A DNA stretch of 64,000 bases from Brevibacillus composti (GCF_016406105.1 NZ_CP066308.1:3538501-3602500), one strand, 5' to 3'; shown: positions 1 to 9,695, counted from the stretch's first letter. Program-made: numbers and translations. Notes: generated by a model from the sequence alone, not told the origin.

Positions 1-632
1 GGGGTTTGCAAAGAGAAGCGCAGGGTCTCGAGCTCCGTCTCCACGGCCGCAATCGTCTCTTCTACATCCACCTGGTAGCCGATCCTCTCTGGAACCACCA
101 CCGCTCTCTCCTGCTCGATTCGCAGAGTGGCTGCCCGCGCCTCTTGCTCGACTTCGCGCGCAATGTCCGCGATCTGCCTTTTCAGTTCGTGGCGGTCATA
201 GACGACCGACAGCGGGATGCGGGCTTCCCCTTCGTCACCCGTCAGTCGGTTTACGATACCTGCGATTCCCGCGGACCGTTCCGCCCTTTCCTTGACCCGC
301 TCCATCGTCTGATCCAGTTCATAGCGGAGACCGAGCTTGTCTTTGTCCAGCGGATATGTCCGCTGGTCCAGCGTGAGCAGCAGCGGTGCGCGAGAGAGGT
401 CATCCAGCTTCCGCTCCACGTCCGCCCGCGCCTCCGCCCATGTTCGTCCCTCCAGAGACAAGCCCGCCACCTGTATGGCAGGGAGCCTTCCTCCGGCGGC
501 TGATCCGGACTGTTCCCACAAGCCGGAGGCGAGCAGGGAGACAGCCCCGAACACCAGGGTTTGGACCAAGAGGAGCGCAAAAACGCCACCGTACAATTGA
601 TATGATTGGATTCGCAACACGATCTCGCTCAC
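1..632 (-). CDS. VanW-family / YoaR-like membrane-anchored protein, N-terminal part, runs off the left edge
   Basis: An uninterrupted minus-strand frame runs from a GTG at 632 to the window edge (about 210 residues seen). Residues about 11-35 form one hydrophobic segment (LLLVQTLVFGAVSLLASGLW region), followed by an extracytoplasmic part with 'IQVAGLSLEGRTWAEARADV', the pattern that opens the peptidoglycan-binding-4 repeats of YoaR/VanW proteins. The VanW domain itself would lie outside the window. The start lies 21 bases after the stop of the upstream gene, and that stop is also the nearest in-frame stop, so GTG 632 is the earliest possible start. A GAGGAG sits rather far upstream (17 bases), so GTG 620 is an alternative. 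The family assignment is fairly sure; the role (cell envelope) is inferred. Confidence 0.7.
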   Translation of the reverse strand, partial: MSEIVLRIQSYQLYGGVFALLLVQTLVFGAVSLLASGLWEQSGSAAGGRLPAIQVAGLSLEGRTWAEARADVERKLDDLSRAPLLLTLDQRTYPLDKDKLGLRYELDQTMERVKERAERSAGIAGIVNRLTGDEGEARIPLSVVYDRHELKRQIADIAREVEQEARAATLRIEQERAVVVPERIGYQVDVEETIAAVETELETLRFSLQT

Positions 633-653
633 TTCCGCTTTGATGTGGACTCC

Positions 654-1616
654 TCAAGCCCTCGGGCTGAGGCGCATGTTTGGATAGGTACGCTCTTCTC
701 CCAGCGAAGGATCGTCTACCCGATCCAGTTCCTCTTCGAACCTGCTCAGCAAGAGGGCGCTATCCGCCGGGAGAGCCACCGGTACATCTTCTTCCGCTGC
801 CGGCAGCGGATCATCGGAGAGATTCCATGGCAAGAGATCATCGTCGACCGCTTCCGGTCTCGCCGTATCCTGGCAGCCGGCCTCGATGGGCTCGTCCAGA
901 AAGGAGGCATCGAGGCGTTCCGAATCCTCCCGCTCTCCCTCAGCGGCCGCTTCGGCAAACGCTTTTGCCAGCTCCCACTCTGCCAGAGCGATACCTTCCA
1001 AATCCGGCAAAAGGGCATCGTTTTCCGCCTGCACGCCTGCTCCGGTTTCCTCGCCACCCGTATGATCCTGTGCCACCGCGGCTGCGACTTCCTCCAGCGC
1101 TGCCCGCTGTTCCCGCTCCTCCCACACCAGGATGGCTTGGGGATGGGGAGAGTTTTGGGCTTGGGCTTGGACATCGGCTTGGACATCGGCTTGGACTCGG
1201 ACATGGACTTGGATATCGTCTTGAACACGGTCTTGGACCCGCACTCCATCCGGGACACTGCCTTCTTCTGCTGGCGGCTGCGGCAGGGCAGCAGACAGAG
1301 CGGCATTCGCGGCTTCATCGGAATCGCGTGAACCGAAGAAAAAGTCTGAAGAGCGGGTTTTCTCCCGATCCGCTATGCCTTTGGCGATAAAATAAGCGAG
1401 CAGAAGTGTAATCAGGACGGTCAGGACAGCCGTTTCCAGCCTTCCGAGAAGAGTCAGTGAAAAGGGGAGAAGAGCGCCAAGGAGGACAGCTGCACCAAAC
1501 CCAGCGTATCCGATCAGCCCGTGGCAAGCGCGCAAGCGGCGGAAAAGCAACAGGAAAAAGAGCAGGGTAAGCGACAGGTATACGATGTAGTACCCGGTAA
1601 AGCCTGATAGAATCAT
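654..1616 (-). CDS. membrane protein with long acidic cytoplasmic-type tail, unknown function
   Basis: 320 residues. The first 80 or so residues hold three hydrophobic segments (about 7-25, 36-58 and 62-80). The rest is hydrophilic and strongly acidic, with runs of Glu and Asp and few aromatic residues. Residues about 150-175 are a low-complexity repeat of a V-Q-x-D pattern, encoded by a 6- or 12-base repeat around 1160-1235. I recognise no family. It is probably co-transcribed with the VanW-type gene (22 bases apart) and lies divergent to pilin-like genes, so a role in envelope or pilus assembly is possible but only inferred from position. Confidence 0.6.
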   Translation of the reverse strand: MILSGFTGYYIVYLSLTLLFFLLLFRRLRACHGLIGYAGFGAAVLLGALLPFSLTLLGRLETAVLTVLITLLLAYFIAKGIADREKTRSSDFFFGSRDSDEAANAALSAALPQPPAEEGSVPDGVRVQDRVQDDIQVHVRVQADVQADVQAQAQNSPHPQAILVWEEREQRAALEEVAAAVAQDHTGGEETGAGVQAENDALLPDLEGIALAEWELAKAFAEAAAEGEREDSERLDASFLDEPIEAGCQDTARPEAVDDDLLPWNLSDDPLPAAEEDVPVALPADSALLLSRFEEELDRVDDPSLGEERTYPNMRLSPRA

Positions 1617-1855
1617 GTAATCACCTGTTTATAGCCAAATGGAGTCGTTCATAGTACATTGGAGGTAGAATATCATAGGACGTTCGTAGTATCCATGTAT
1701 TTGCTCATACTTTATACGACATTTCTCTACTTATTTCCTTTGGGTTTTTGTCGAAATTTGTTGGATTTTTGCTGAATGTCACGGGATCTACATATTAGAA
1801 TGCGTTTTCAGACTTGTAAGATGAGGGAGAACCGTATGAAAGGAGGAGCCGGCAC

Positions 1856-2371
1856 ATGTGGAATGACAGTCGAAACGAAAAAGGAATGACGCTGATCGAA
1901 GTTCTCGCCTCCATCGTGATTCTCTCGATCGCCTTGCTGATGCTGAGCAATCTGCTCGTCCGCAGCATGGAGCTGTCGGGAAAAGAGGACAGCAAGCTGG
2001 TCGCTATGAATCTGGCCAGACAGCTGGCCGAATCCTGGCGCTCCGGCAATGGCGACCTGACAGCCGCGACGCTGCCGGCCGACCTTTTGAGCCGCTATTC
2101 GACAGCCAAGCTGAACTTCCAACGTCTCGCCGAGTTGACCCAGGATCTGCATGACGAAGGGGTCAAAGAAGTCCGCTTACCCGCTGTCCAGGTAAACGGA
2201 CGCACCTACCACCGGAGCGTCTCTCTCGCATTTCTGGAGGAGCCTCGCTACCAATTGGCCAGCCAATCAATGATCCTGATCACCGTACGGATCACCTCTC
2301 CCGAAGGGCAAGAGCTGGCTTTGCTGCAGGCTGCCGCAGCCCATCCCGGCAAAGGAGGCGCCGCTCCATGA
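1856..2371 (+). CDS. type IV pilin-like (prepilin N-terminal methylation) protein, PilV/GspI-like
   Basis: 171 residues. The N-terminus has a class III prepilin signal: a short charged leader, then KG|MTLIEVLASIVILSIALL, where Gly-Met is the expected prepilin peptidase cut and the Glu at +5 is present. A hydrophobic assembly helix follows. The start ATG is preceded by AAAGGAGGAG about 8 bases upstream. The stop overlaps the next pilin-like start by 4 bases, so the genes are probably translationally coupled. It would act as a minor pseudopilin in a pilus or secretion pseudopilus. Which machine it serves cannot be told, because no ATPase or platform gene is in the window. Confidence 0.85.
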   Translation: MWNDSRNEKGMTLIEVLASIVILSIALLMLSNLLVRSMELSGKEDSKLVAMNLARQLAESWRSGNGDLTAATLPADLLSRYSTAKLNFQRLAELTQDLHDEGVKEVRLPAVQVNGRTYHRSVSLAFLEEPRYQLASQSMILITVRITSPEGQELALLQAAAAHPGKGGAAP

Positions 2372-3183
2372 AACGGACAAGCCTTTTTCCTCGGCTGCTC
2401 CGCGACCAGTCCGGGGTGACGCTGGTGGAAGTTCTCGCTGCCCTGTTTATTTTTCTGATTATCCTGATTCCGCTCACCTCGGTCTACGTCTCCGGCGTGC
2501 AGGTCTACAACCAGACGCGCGAACAGACAGCGCTGCGCAATGCAGCCGATTTTGCCATCGGCGAAGTGATGCGGACGGTCCAGGGAGCCAGTTACTTTGA
2601 GCTGGACCCCGTCGATGCGGAGGTGGAACCGGAAGCGGCTGAGGAGATGAAACTCTTGCTCCACATCTTGCGAACGAAAAAAGCGGGGGAATTGATCCCG
2701 GCGGCGGAGGCCGACAAGCTCATCCGCGAGCTGGAGGCGGGAGAGGATATCGGCCGTCTGCCCTTCTCTCCCGGCTTGGCGCTCTATACCAGTCAGACGG
2801 TATACGCGCCGCTGGATGAGGATGCCGCTTCTCCCGTCTCATCCGGAAGCGTGACAAAGTCGCTGCTCACGAGAAAGCTGTACCGCTTTGCGCCGGCCGA
2901 TTCCGCCAATGAGCTGGTGCAGGCTTTTCGCATGGAGCCGGGCTACTTGATCCGCGGCCTTTTCTCCATCTCGGCTGACAACAAAACCATGTCCCTCTAC
3001 CTCGTCGTCGCACCGGAAGGAGAAAAAATCGTGGACCGGGACGGACAGCAGATGCGCTTTTCCCATCTGGATGAGATACGGGCCGAGCTGGAGCGGATGG
3101 AGGCGCATCCGGAGCGGATCAGCAGCTATATACGCGTGGTGAAGACGGAGATCGCCGTTGCCAACCTGCAGAGGAGGGAGTAG
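2368..3183 (+). CDS. type IV pilin-like protein, PilW/GspJ-like
   Basis: 271 residues. The leader ends in QSG|VTLVEVLAALFIFLIIL, a class III signal with the conserved Glu at +5. It is longer than a simple pilin, which fits a PilW-type minor pseudopilin with a large soluble domain. It overlaps the preceding pilin-like gene by 4 bases, and its stop TAG is immediately followed by the ATG of the next gene. Family call is good; function is inferred from the signal and from the three-gene order (PilV-, PilW- and PilX-like). Confidence 0.85.
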   Translation: MKRTSLFPRLLRDQSGVTLVEVLAALFIFLIILIPLTSVYVSGVQVYNQTREQTALRNAADFAIGEVMRTVQGASYFELDPVDAEVEPEAAEEMKLLLHILRTKKAGELIPAAEADKLIRELEAGEDIGRLPFSPGLALYTSQTVYAPLDEDAASPVSSGSVTKSLLTRKLYRFAPADSANELVQAFRMEPGYLIRGLFSISADNKTMSLYLVVAPEGEKIVDRDGQQMRFSHLDEIRAELERMEAHPERISSYIRVVKTEIAVANLQRRE

Positions 3184-5148
3184 ATGAGCCGTCTTGCCAA
3201 CCAATGAGGGAGCGCCCTGTTAATCGTCCTGTTCATCCTCCTGCTGTTTACCGTACTGGGCCTGTCGATCTTTGCCTACGTCGGCCAAAGCTCGCGCCAG
3301 CATGTTTTTACCGAGGACGAGATACAGGGGAAGATGCTGGCGGACATGGGCCTTGCCTATTTTCAAAAATATGCGGAGCACAACCTCGCCTACAGCCATT
3401 TGTCCGAAGCGATGAAGACGGGCAGCGGCGAGCAGAAGATCAAAGAAGTCCTGAACCGGGTCGCTGCCGAGATGACGGAGTCGAACGGACAAAAGGGACC
3501 GTATAAAAAAACCGATCTCCCCCCGCTTCCGGATGGCAGCGTGCAGGGATTCGCCATCGGCTACCAGGTCTTGGGGAGCGAGATCCGCCTGCGGGATAAC
3601 CCCGGCCAGCCCTACGTGCTCAAGCTGCGCGTGTCCGTCGTCGGCATACCCGCTCGGGGCAGCGATGATCTTTCCGTAGTGAAAAGCCGGGTCCGCCTCG
3701 ATTCGACGGTGTACATCAATACGATCGCGGCGCCGTTTCACTACGCCGTCAGCACGCCGGGACAGCTCCGTCTGTTCGGCGGCGCCAATCTGATCGGCCA
3801 TGTGGCGGCTGATCATGTCGTGACCTCCACTGATTACCGCTACAGCACGGAGGATGATGATCCTGCCCAACCGCCGATTTGGCATGTCGGCACGGGGGAT
3901 GATCAGAAAAACCGTCCCTATGTGGAAGGCATTCTCTCCCTCTCCCACCCCGCCAGCCAGGCTGATGGCCTGGTGAGCGGCCTGTACCGGCTTGCTCCCG
4001 GGGACCTGGACACCGTGACCCGCTCTGATTCGCGCATCTCGATCGAGGACGTCAAAGAACCGGTCATCATCCAGAGCCGAAAAGATCTGGCCTCGCTCTT
4101 TTCGCCCAAAACGCTGCCGGAAGGGAGCCAGGAAACGCTCCTGTCCGCTCCGCCGAAAAGACCGTACGAGCCGGGCTACGAACCGCCCATCGTGCAAAAT
4201 ACGCAGAACGCCGCAAACGGCTTGCGCTTTGCCGGCGGCCTCACCGCTTCGGAGTACATCTTCGAACAGATCGGACAGGGAAAAAAAGAGAGCTCTTCGA
4301 CCGAGAGCGTCGCCTGGGATGAGTCGCTGCAGCTGGAGCCGCACACGGGGAGCCATTCCTATCTGAACGACGGCTTCCGGACGATCGGCAGCATCCCTGC
4401 GGGCACCGATTCCCTGGCCATCCTGGCGGAGGACGGCAGCGACATGTTGGGAGGTTCTTCCGCGACGGTCCTGACTGCCCGCCTGACGGGCGACCGGTTG
4501 GAACGGGCATCTGTTCGTCAGCTGTATATCGCGCCGCTCTCTTCCGATCAGGCCGCGATGACGACGGTGGAGATGGGCCGCCTGGGCTCCTTTATCCCGG
4601 ACGCGGATGCCGAAGAGAGGTTGAGCGGCGAACCGTTTGCGTTTACGGGAACGATCTACGTCAAAGGCAATCTGGATATCGTGGGCGATATACGAATCAA
4701 CGGGACCATCTTTGTGGATGGGGACGTCCTCATCCGGGAAATTGCCAATCTGGACGACAGAAATCTGGCGATCGTCGCGACAGGCACGATCAGCTTGACC
4801 TCCCGCTATACCCGGGAGACCGATCCCGCCTACCACAGCGCGGATTCCTGGGAGTCGCTTCCGCCGCTCTCCGCCTTTCTCTATTCGGAGAAATCGATGG
4901 AGATCTACTCGGTCGCTTCCTTTAACCGCATTCTGGGCGGCATCGCGACGGGGAGCGCAGACTCCTACATCGAACTGAACACCAAGCGCAACGAAGACGA
5001 GGGACTTGCCTCCCGCTTCGCCATCCAGTTCAACCGGCGGATTTTTGAAGCGGAGACACCCGGCCTGCCGTCCGCCGAAGAGATCTATCTCGATTTGTAC
5101 GACCTGCAGTACAGTCCACATCCCGAAGAAGTGCGGATCCAGCCGTAA
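3184..5148 (+). pseudogene. PilX-like pilus assembly protein with an in-frame TGA at codon 8
   Basis: The ATG at 3184 abuts the previous stop and opens MSRLANQ, then TGA at 3205-3207. The same frame continues as GSALLIVLFILLLFTVLG and on to a stop at 5148, about 655 codons in all. Reading the TGA as CGA (Arg) would give NQRG|SALLIVLF, a typical PilX-type signal and membrane helix. The first ATG after the stop is at 3334, which would lose the signal and helix. The C-terminal third has a beta-helix-like stretch ('GDIRINGTIFVDGDVLI'). A real nonsense mutation, a sequencing error or readthrough are all possible; the rest of the frame is intact, so any loss is recent. Confidence 0.75.
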
Positions 5149-5160
5149 TGCGCACCATGC

Positions 5161-5196
5161 AAAAAAAACCTGAAGCCCCGTGGCTCCAGGTTTTTT
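5161..5196. terminator. bidirectional rho-independent terminator
   Basis: AACCTG-A-AGCC / GGCT-C-CAGGTT stem with a short loop, flanked by an A-run on the left and a T-run on the right. It sits between the convergent pilin-like genes and the large secreted-protein gene and can serve both. Confidence 0.85.
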
Positions 5197-5219
5197 CCAT
5201 CTTTGACCCTGTCAACGTC

Positions 5220-8200
5220 TCAGTTCAAATTCAGCTTGGCTTTCACCGTGACATTGGCTTCTTGTTTATACTCTTTTGTCCACAAAATCTCTCGGGTCAG
5301 CGTATGAAGCATCTCGACCTTGACGTAGATGGCCACCCTGTAGGTTTGGCTATGGCCCGACGTGGTTTTCAGGTTTTTGACCACCCTGTTTTGCAGCCCG
5401 CCTTTGATCGAAATTCCTTTTCCACGGGCCAACTCCGCCAGCAGGTCCGTATTTTTATCCGCTTCGGCAATGGCATAGCTGGCCTGGCTCAGCCGCAAGC
5501 CTTCGCTCCCGGCGAAGCTGTAGCCAAGCAATACCTGAACCGCCCGATTTTCCAGTATCTCGTGGCCGTTATCCACCCGGATAAACACATAGGGAGACAA
5601 ATCCTCGGGGATTACCCCGCCGCCTCCGCCGCCATTTCCTTTGTCAGGAAGCAGCAGCAGCGTCTTGACCGTGGTCGCTCCCGGAGCCTCGATCCCTTCC
5701 ACCGGGGTGACTGCCTTGACCGTGACCAGGGTATCCAACAGCTTGCCGGCCACCCCCCGGTCGAAGGCAATCACGAATTCTCCCTGCATCTGCTCTCCCT
5801 TTTTCCCGATGGAAAACGGAGTCCACTCGCCTCGCACCCCTGCTTTGTAATACCATTGGGTCGTCTCTTTGACCGTCTCGGGGACTGGCTTGACGACGAC
5901 TTTCACGTATTCATCCAGACGTTCTCCCGGCTCCAGGGTGAAATCGGGAGGGAGCAGGGCGGGACCCAGCGTTACTTCACGGATGACGATCTCATTGGGG
6001 TCCGGGGAGCCATCCGGCTGAACGTAATCACGGTCCTGGTTAAAGTCCTGAAACATCCCGACAATCACGGCCGTATTGCCCAATGGCTCAAGCGGGACTC
6101 CTGTCGCGGTCCGCCCTTGGTTAAACGGAATCCAGGGGGAGGCGGGGCTGGCATCCAGCAGGGGAACATCCAGCAGATAGGCAAACGTCACGCTGTCCAG
6201 CACGGGCGTGGTCGGCATGGCGGTCAACGTCCCCGTCAGACCGGCGAGGGAGCCATCCCGCTCCAGCTTGGCCGCAAAGGCCGTGACTGGATTAAACAGC
6301 AATGTCCGGCGCAGCGGCTCAGCGGCGATTTGATCGCGGTTTTGGGCCTCGGCGACGATCTCGGCCGGATTGACTCGGAGGACCTCGCCGACCTCGCCGC
6401 TCTCCCCGATCCGGGCCGCTGCTACCTCGAAGGTATAGGAGACTTTTTGCCGTCCATCGCCCAAGGAGACCGGCGCTGACGGGACCAGCGCGCCCGCAGG
6501 AAGCTCCACGCCATCTATCTTGACGACGGGTTTGATCGGGTAGGCTTCCGCAAAATCCGTGACCTCCAAGGTCAGCGTCGCTTTTTCCGCATAGGGCTGG
6601 CTCCAGCCGTTATCGGCGTACAAGCTGAGCGTCGGCTTGCTGCTCACCCTAATCGTGCTCGTCGCGGAAAACTGGCCATCCGGCGTGCTGACCGTGATGA
6701 TAGCGGTCCCCGGCTTTATCCCCGTCACGATGCCGTGGGAGGAGACCGCCGCCACGCTGCTGTCGCTGGACGTCCAGATGACGCTTTGATCCGCCTGGGC
6801 GGGAGTGATCTTTACTTTCAGCCCCACTGTTTGCCCGACTTGGATCGATGCCTGTTCCGGGGATACGCTGATTCCGACAACCGGCGGAATATTCGTCTCC
6901 ACCTGCAGCGTCAAATGATTGAAGCTGCGGCTGTTCTCCCTGTCTCCCTCCCGGTAGCGAAGCGTCGAGTCGGACAGCAGATAGGTCCCGGTCTCGGCAG
7001 GCTTGACGACGATGCCGAATGCGAGCGGGTCCGCCTTGTACCAGTCGCCGCTTCGGGTGAAGGTGATATCGGGCAGATTCAGCGTCAGCACACCGTTTTC
7101 CAGCCGTCTGCTCCAGTTCTTGTCGATGCTCTCGATCGGCACCTCCGGCGGGAGGAGCTCGGTCAGCGTGAGATCGGTGATCGTAAACGAATGGGGCGGG
7201 AAGGACCCGTATCCTTTAAAATTGGCCAGGACCCTGCCGCCTGCTTCCGTGATGACAAAAGAAGCAAATGCGTTCACGGTGATGCTGTCGCGGCCTTTCA
7301 GGTTGGCGTCCAACTGGCTCTTGTCCACGAGCGGGATCGTAATCTCGGTGATCCCGGCTTTGATCAAGTTTTTCAGCCCATTTACAATATCGGTTACTTT
7401 GGCGCTCGGCTCCGTAATGATCGACTGGTTGATGGAGACCGGGCCGTCGTAGCCGGCGATCATCATCTCGTTGAAATTCTTTTTCCCTCTGCCTTCAGGC
7501 GCGAGACCGCCGTTGTTGTCGTTCCCTTTTCCGCTGCCCGCTACTTTGCCCAGCTCTGTCTCCATGTCGTAGACTCTGCCGTACTCAAAGGGCTGATTGA
7601 TCAGATAGAACGGGCGGATTCCGCTTACCCGGTCTGCCGGTCTCCCCGTCAATCCCTCCGCATGGAAAGGAGCGGGGGATACCGTATAGCGGATCTCCGA
7701 CGTCTCCCCGAGCTTGATCGTCGACTTCGTCAGGGAGCGGGACAGCTCCAGTGAAGTGAGCGGCGTATAGACCGTCACCTCATACGTCCGTTTGGTTTTG
7801 CCGTCCTGCGCGGTCACCGCGATCGCCAGCTTGGTCGCCCCGGGCTTGACGGCGATCTCCTTTGGCGTGCCGCTGGCGTGCGCCGCTCCGTTCACGGTCA
7901 TGCTGGCTTTGCTGTCCTCCAGCGTCGGCGTGATTGCGATGTGCGAGACGGCGCTGTTCAGATGCACCTCGTAGCTTGCCGTTTCCCGATCAAAGCCAGG
8001 CTCGAGCGGGAGCAAGCTCTCCGCTTTTACGGTCAAATTCTGCAGGTAGGCATTGTTGTTCGGCTGCGGGCCCAGCTGGAAGTCGAGAGTGGCCGTGCTT
8101 CCCGCTTCGAAGTTTTCGATCAGCTTCAGCTCCGGCATGTAGCCTTCCTTGGCCGCTTCCACGGAGACGAGACCGGCGGGCACATCCTGCAACAGGTACT

Positions 8201-9113
8201 CGCCCTTTTCATTTGTCGTCGCATTTACGATGCCTCCCGCTGACACCTTGGCTCCAGCCAGCGGCTTCGGCGGCGCCGAGGAATCCGTGACCCGCCCTTT
8301 CACGGCGCCTGTCTGCTTGTACTCCCCGAGATTGATCAACAGCTTGACGAAATCGATCGCACCCCCGTCTCCATAGGGGTTTTTCGTCGATCGGTCATCC
8401 AGCGATATCGTGAGGCTGCCGTCCTGCAGCAAGGGGAGATATTCATCCGGAATTTGCACGCTGATCAGCTTTCCGATCGGTCCATGCTGATTCAGAGAGT
8501 TGATGATCTTTTCCAGAAAAGGCGCACGGACGCCGTTCAGCTCTGCCGTATACTTCACCCGGCCGGGAAATTTCTGCGGCTGGTAGTCGTTGATAAAGAG
8601 CTGGAGAATCGCCCCTTTGATTGGCGTGTTCTTCGTGTCGAAAGTGACGGTTACCGGCACGACGGGATTGGCGTTCTTTCTGTACGCATTCGAACGGGTA
8701 TAGCCATCGGCGATCTTGTCCCTCTCGGCTTCGGACAGCCCCGACGAGAAGGCGGGATAGAGGAAAGAACTGATCACCATCAACTGGTCCGTCCCCCGGG
8801 GATCATCCGGCTCTCTCTGGATGACGGGGTAGGGCGCAGCCGTGCTTTTTCCCGAAAACGGATCGTAATTTTCCGGCCATCCTTTGCCAAAATTGTCGAT
8901 ATCCCCGACCCGCACCATCAGGTCCGCCTCGTCCGTATCGTATTTCACCGCATACGGCTTGGACCAGTCGCCATTCAGCGGGTCGTTTGCGCGGTCCACC
9001 GGCGTTCCCGCGGCCATCGCCGCATGGCTTGTCCCTTGATTCAAAAAGCCTGTCAGACAGATGATCACGGCCAAGCACAGCATCAGCAGGCGCCAGGTAC
9101 TCCTTCTCTCCAT
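5220..9113 (-). CDS. large secreted multidomain Ig-like protein
   Basis: 1297 residues with a signal peptide (about 1-32, ending near SHAAMA). In order I see: an N-terminal domain of unknown family containing 'RVGDIDNFGKGWPENYDPF'; a carboxypeptidase-regulatory-like fold from about 265 to 350 ('VKGRVTDSS...TNEKGEYLLQDVPAG'); a cadherin-like beta-sandwich repeat at about 352-450 ('YLQNLTVKA...TYEVTVYTP'); a second unknown region; a bacterial Ig-like BIG2 domain at about 740-820 ('VTGIKPGTAIITVSTPDG'); and further beta-rich regions with a Gly-rich linker (NGGGGGGVIPED) near the C-terminus. No sortase motif or S-layer domain is seen. It converges on the pilin-like operon; a pilus-associated adhesin is a guess from position. 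Confidence 0.75.
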   Translation of the reverse strand: MERRSTWRLLMLCLAVIICLTGFLNQGTSHAAMAAGTPVDRANDPLNGDWSKPYAVKYDTDEADLMVRVGDIDNFGKGWPENYDPFSGKSTAAPYPVIQREPDDPRGTDQLMVISSFLYPAFSSGLSEAERDKIADGYTRSNAYRKNANPVVPVTVTFDTKNTPIKGAILQLFINDYQPQKFPGRVKYTAELNGVRAPFLEKIINSLNQHGPIGKLISVQIPDEYLPLLQDGSLTISLDDRSTKNPYGDGGAIDFVKLLINLGEYKQTGAVKGRVTDSSAPPKPLAGAKVSAGGIVNATTNEKGEYLLQDVPAGLVSVEAAKEGYMPELKLIENFEAGSTATLDFQLGPQPNNNAYLQNLTVKAESLLPLEPGFDRETASYEVHLNSAVSHIAITPTLEDSKASMTVNGAAHASGTPKEIAVKPGATKLAIAVTAQDGKTKRTYEVTVYTPLTSLELSRSLTKSTIKLGETSEIRYTVSPAPFHAEGLTGRPADRVSGIRPFYLINQPFEYGRVYDMETELGKVAGSGKGNDNNGGLAPEGRGKKNFNEMMIAGYDGPVSINQSIITEPSAKVTDIVNGLKNLIKAGITEITIPLVDKSQLDANLKGRDSITVNAFASFVITEAGGRVLANFKGYGSFPPHSFTITDLTLTELLPPEVPIESIDKNWSRRLENGVLTLNLPDITFTRSGDWYKADPLAFGIVVKPAETGTYLLSDSTLRYREGDRENSRSFNHLTLQVETNIPPVVGISVSPEQASIQVGQTVGLKVKITPAQADQSVIWTSSDSSVAAVSSHGIVTGIKPGTAIITVSTPDGQFSATSTIRVSSKPTLSLYADNGWSQPYAEKATLTLEVTDFAEAYPIKPVVKIDGVELPAGALVPSAPVSLGDGRQKVSYTFEVAAARIGESGEVGEVLRVNPAEIVAEAQNRDQIAAEPLRRTLLFNPVTAFAAKLERDGSLAGLTGTLTAMPTTPVLDSVTFAYLLDVPLLDASPASPWIPFNQGRTATGVPLEPLGNTAVIVGMFQDFNQDRDYVQPDGSPDPNEIVIREVTLGPALLPPDFTLEPGERLDEYVKVVVKPVPETVKETTQWYYKAGVRGEWTPFSIGKKGEQMQGEFVIAFDRGVAGKLLDTLVTVKAVTPVEGIEAPGATTVKTLLLLPDKGNGGGGGGVIPEDLSPYVFIRVDNGHEILENRAVQVLLGYSFAGSEGLRLSQASYAIAEADKNTDLLAELARGKGISIKGGLQNRVVKNLKTTSGHSQTYRVAIYVKVEMLHTLTREILWTKEYKQEANVTVKAKLNLN

Positions 9114-9370
9114 GGGTCCACCTCTTTCCTCTCGTCACGTTCTGCTTCAGTCTTCGTCCTGAAACAATCTCTCGTTGCTTTTCTATGTTCCCTGTCTATA
9201 CGAGCGCTCGACTCTCGCTATGGTTCATTCGAACCATTGCTGGCATATTTATCATGATTCCTAATAATGGTACTATTCTACCATGAAGAAAGACCGGTGA
9301 GGATAGTCGGTTTTGAAACATCTGTTACGGGAGGGGGGGTGCCGCCAACCGGGCTGGCACAAACTCACAC

Positions 9371-9398
9371 TTGATTTCTATCGGAAAACTCATATACT
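9371..9398 (+). promoter_or_regulatory. sigma-A-type promoter for the lysine riboswitch / lysP transcript
   Basis: TTGATT (9371-9376), 16 bases, TATACT (9393-9398). It lies about 45 bases before the riboswitch core, where the leader should start. Confidence 0.55.
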
Positions 9399-9425
9399 TG
9401 AACCGTAACATAATTTCATAATCAA

Positions 9426-9630
9426 TATCCTCATCTTGCACGATGAGGATAGAGGTCGCGGCTTTTATATGATTCGGGACGAGATTCAGAGAAGATCAAT
9501 GACTCCACGAGGAGGGAAAAGCCGCCGAAGCCTGCTGTGTGTTCTCTGCCGCACAGGCTGGGGCTGTACCCGAAAGGGACAGAACTGTCACGTTTGCCCG
9601 CCTGGCAGACGTGTTGTGCTATCTTCCGTG
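9426..9630 (+). promoter_or_regulatory. lysine riboswitch (L-box)
   Basis: Conserved L-box blocks occur in order: AGAGGTCGCGG after the P1 strand, GGAGGGAAAAGCCGCCGAAG in the middle, and GGCTGGGGCTGT further on. P1 pairs GAGGATAG (9444-9451) with CTATCTTC (9619-9626). The same 5' strand can instead form a perfect 9-bp hairpin with ATCCTCATC just upstream (9426-9449). The terminator that follows and the lysine permease gene it controls agree: high lysine should stop transcription of the importer. Confidence 0.9.
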
Positions 9631-9652
9631 AAGGCTTGGTGGGGATTGGAGC

Positions 9653-9695
9653 ATACCGCCCTTATGCCGTTTTGGCTATGGTGGTATTTTTTATT
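9653..9695 (+). terminator. riboswitch-controlled terminator
   Basis: ATACCGCC pairs with GGTGGTAT (one G-T pair), with an inner GCC/GGC, followed at once by a T-run. It lies between the L-box and the lysP start at the spacing expected of an expression platform. Confidence 0.8.

Noticed and set aside
6..1390. Several long plus-strand open frames over the VanW-like and acidic-membrane-protein genes
   Set aside because: They have Arg/Pro/His-rich compositions without any family pattern; the minus-strand frames show membrane helices and a recognisable domain.
5148..9257. Long plus-strand frames opposite the Ig-like gene
   Set aside because: High-GC shadow frames; no ribosome binding site and no family pattern, while the minus frame has a signal peptide and known domains.
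9338..9360. GTGCC/GGCAC hairpin upstream of the lysP promoter
   Set aside because: No T-run on either strand and upstream of the promoter; short and probably chance.
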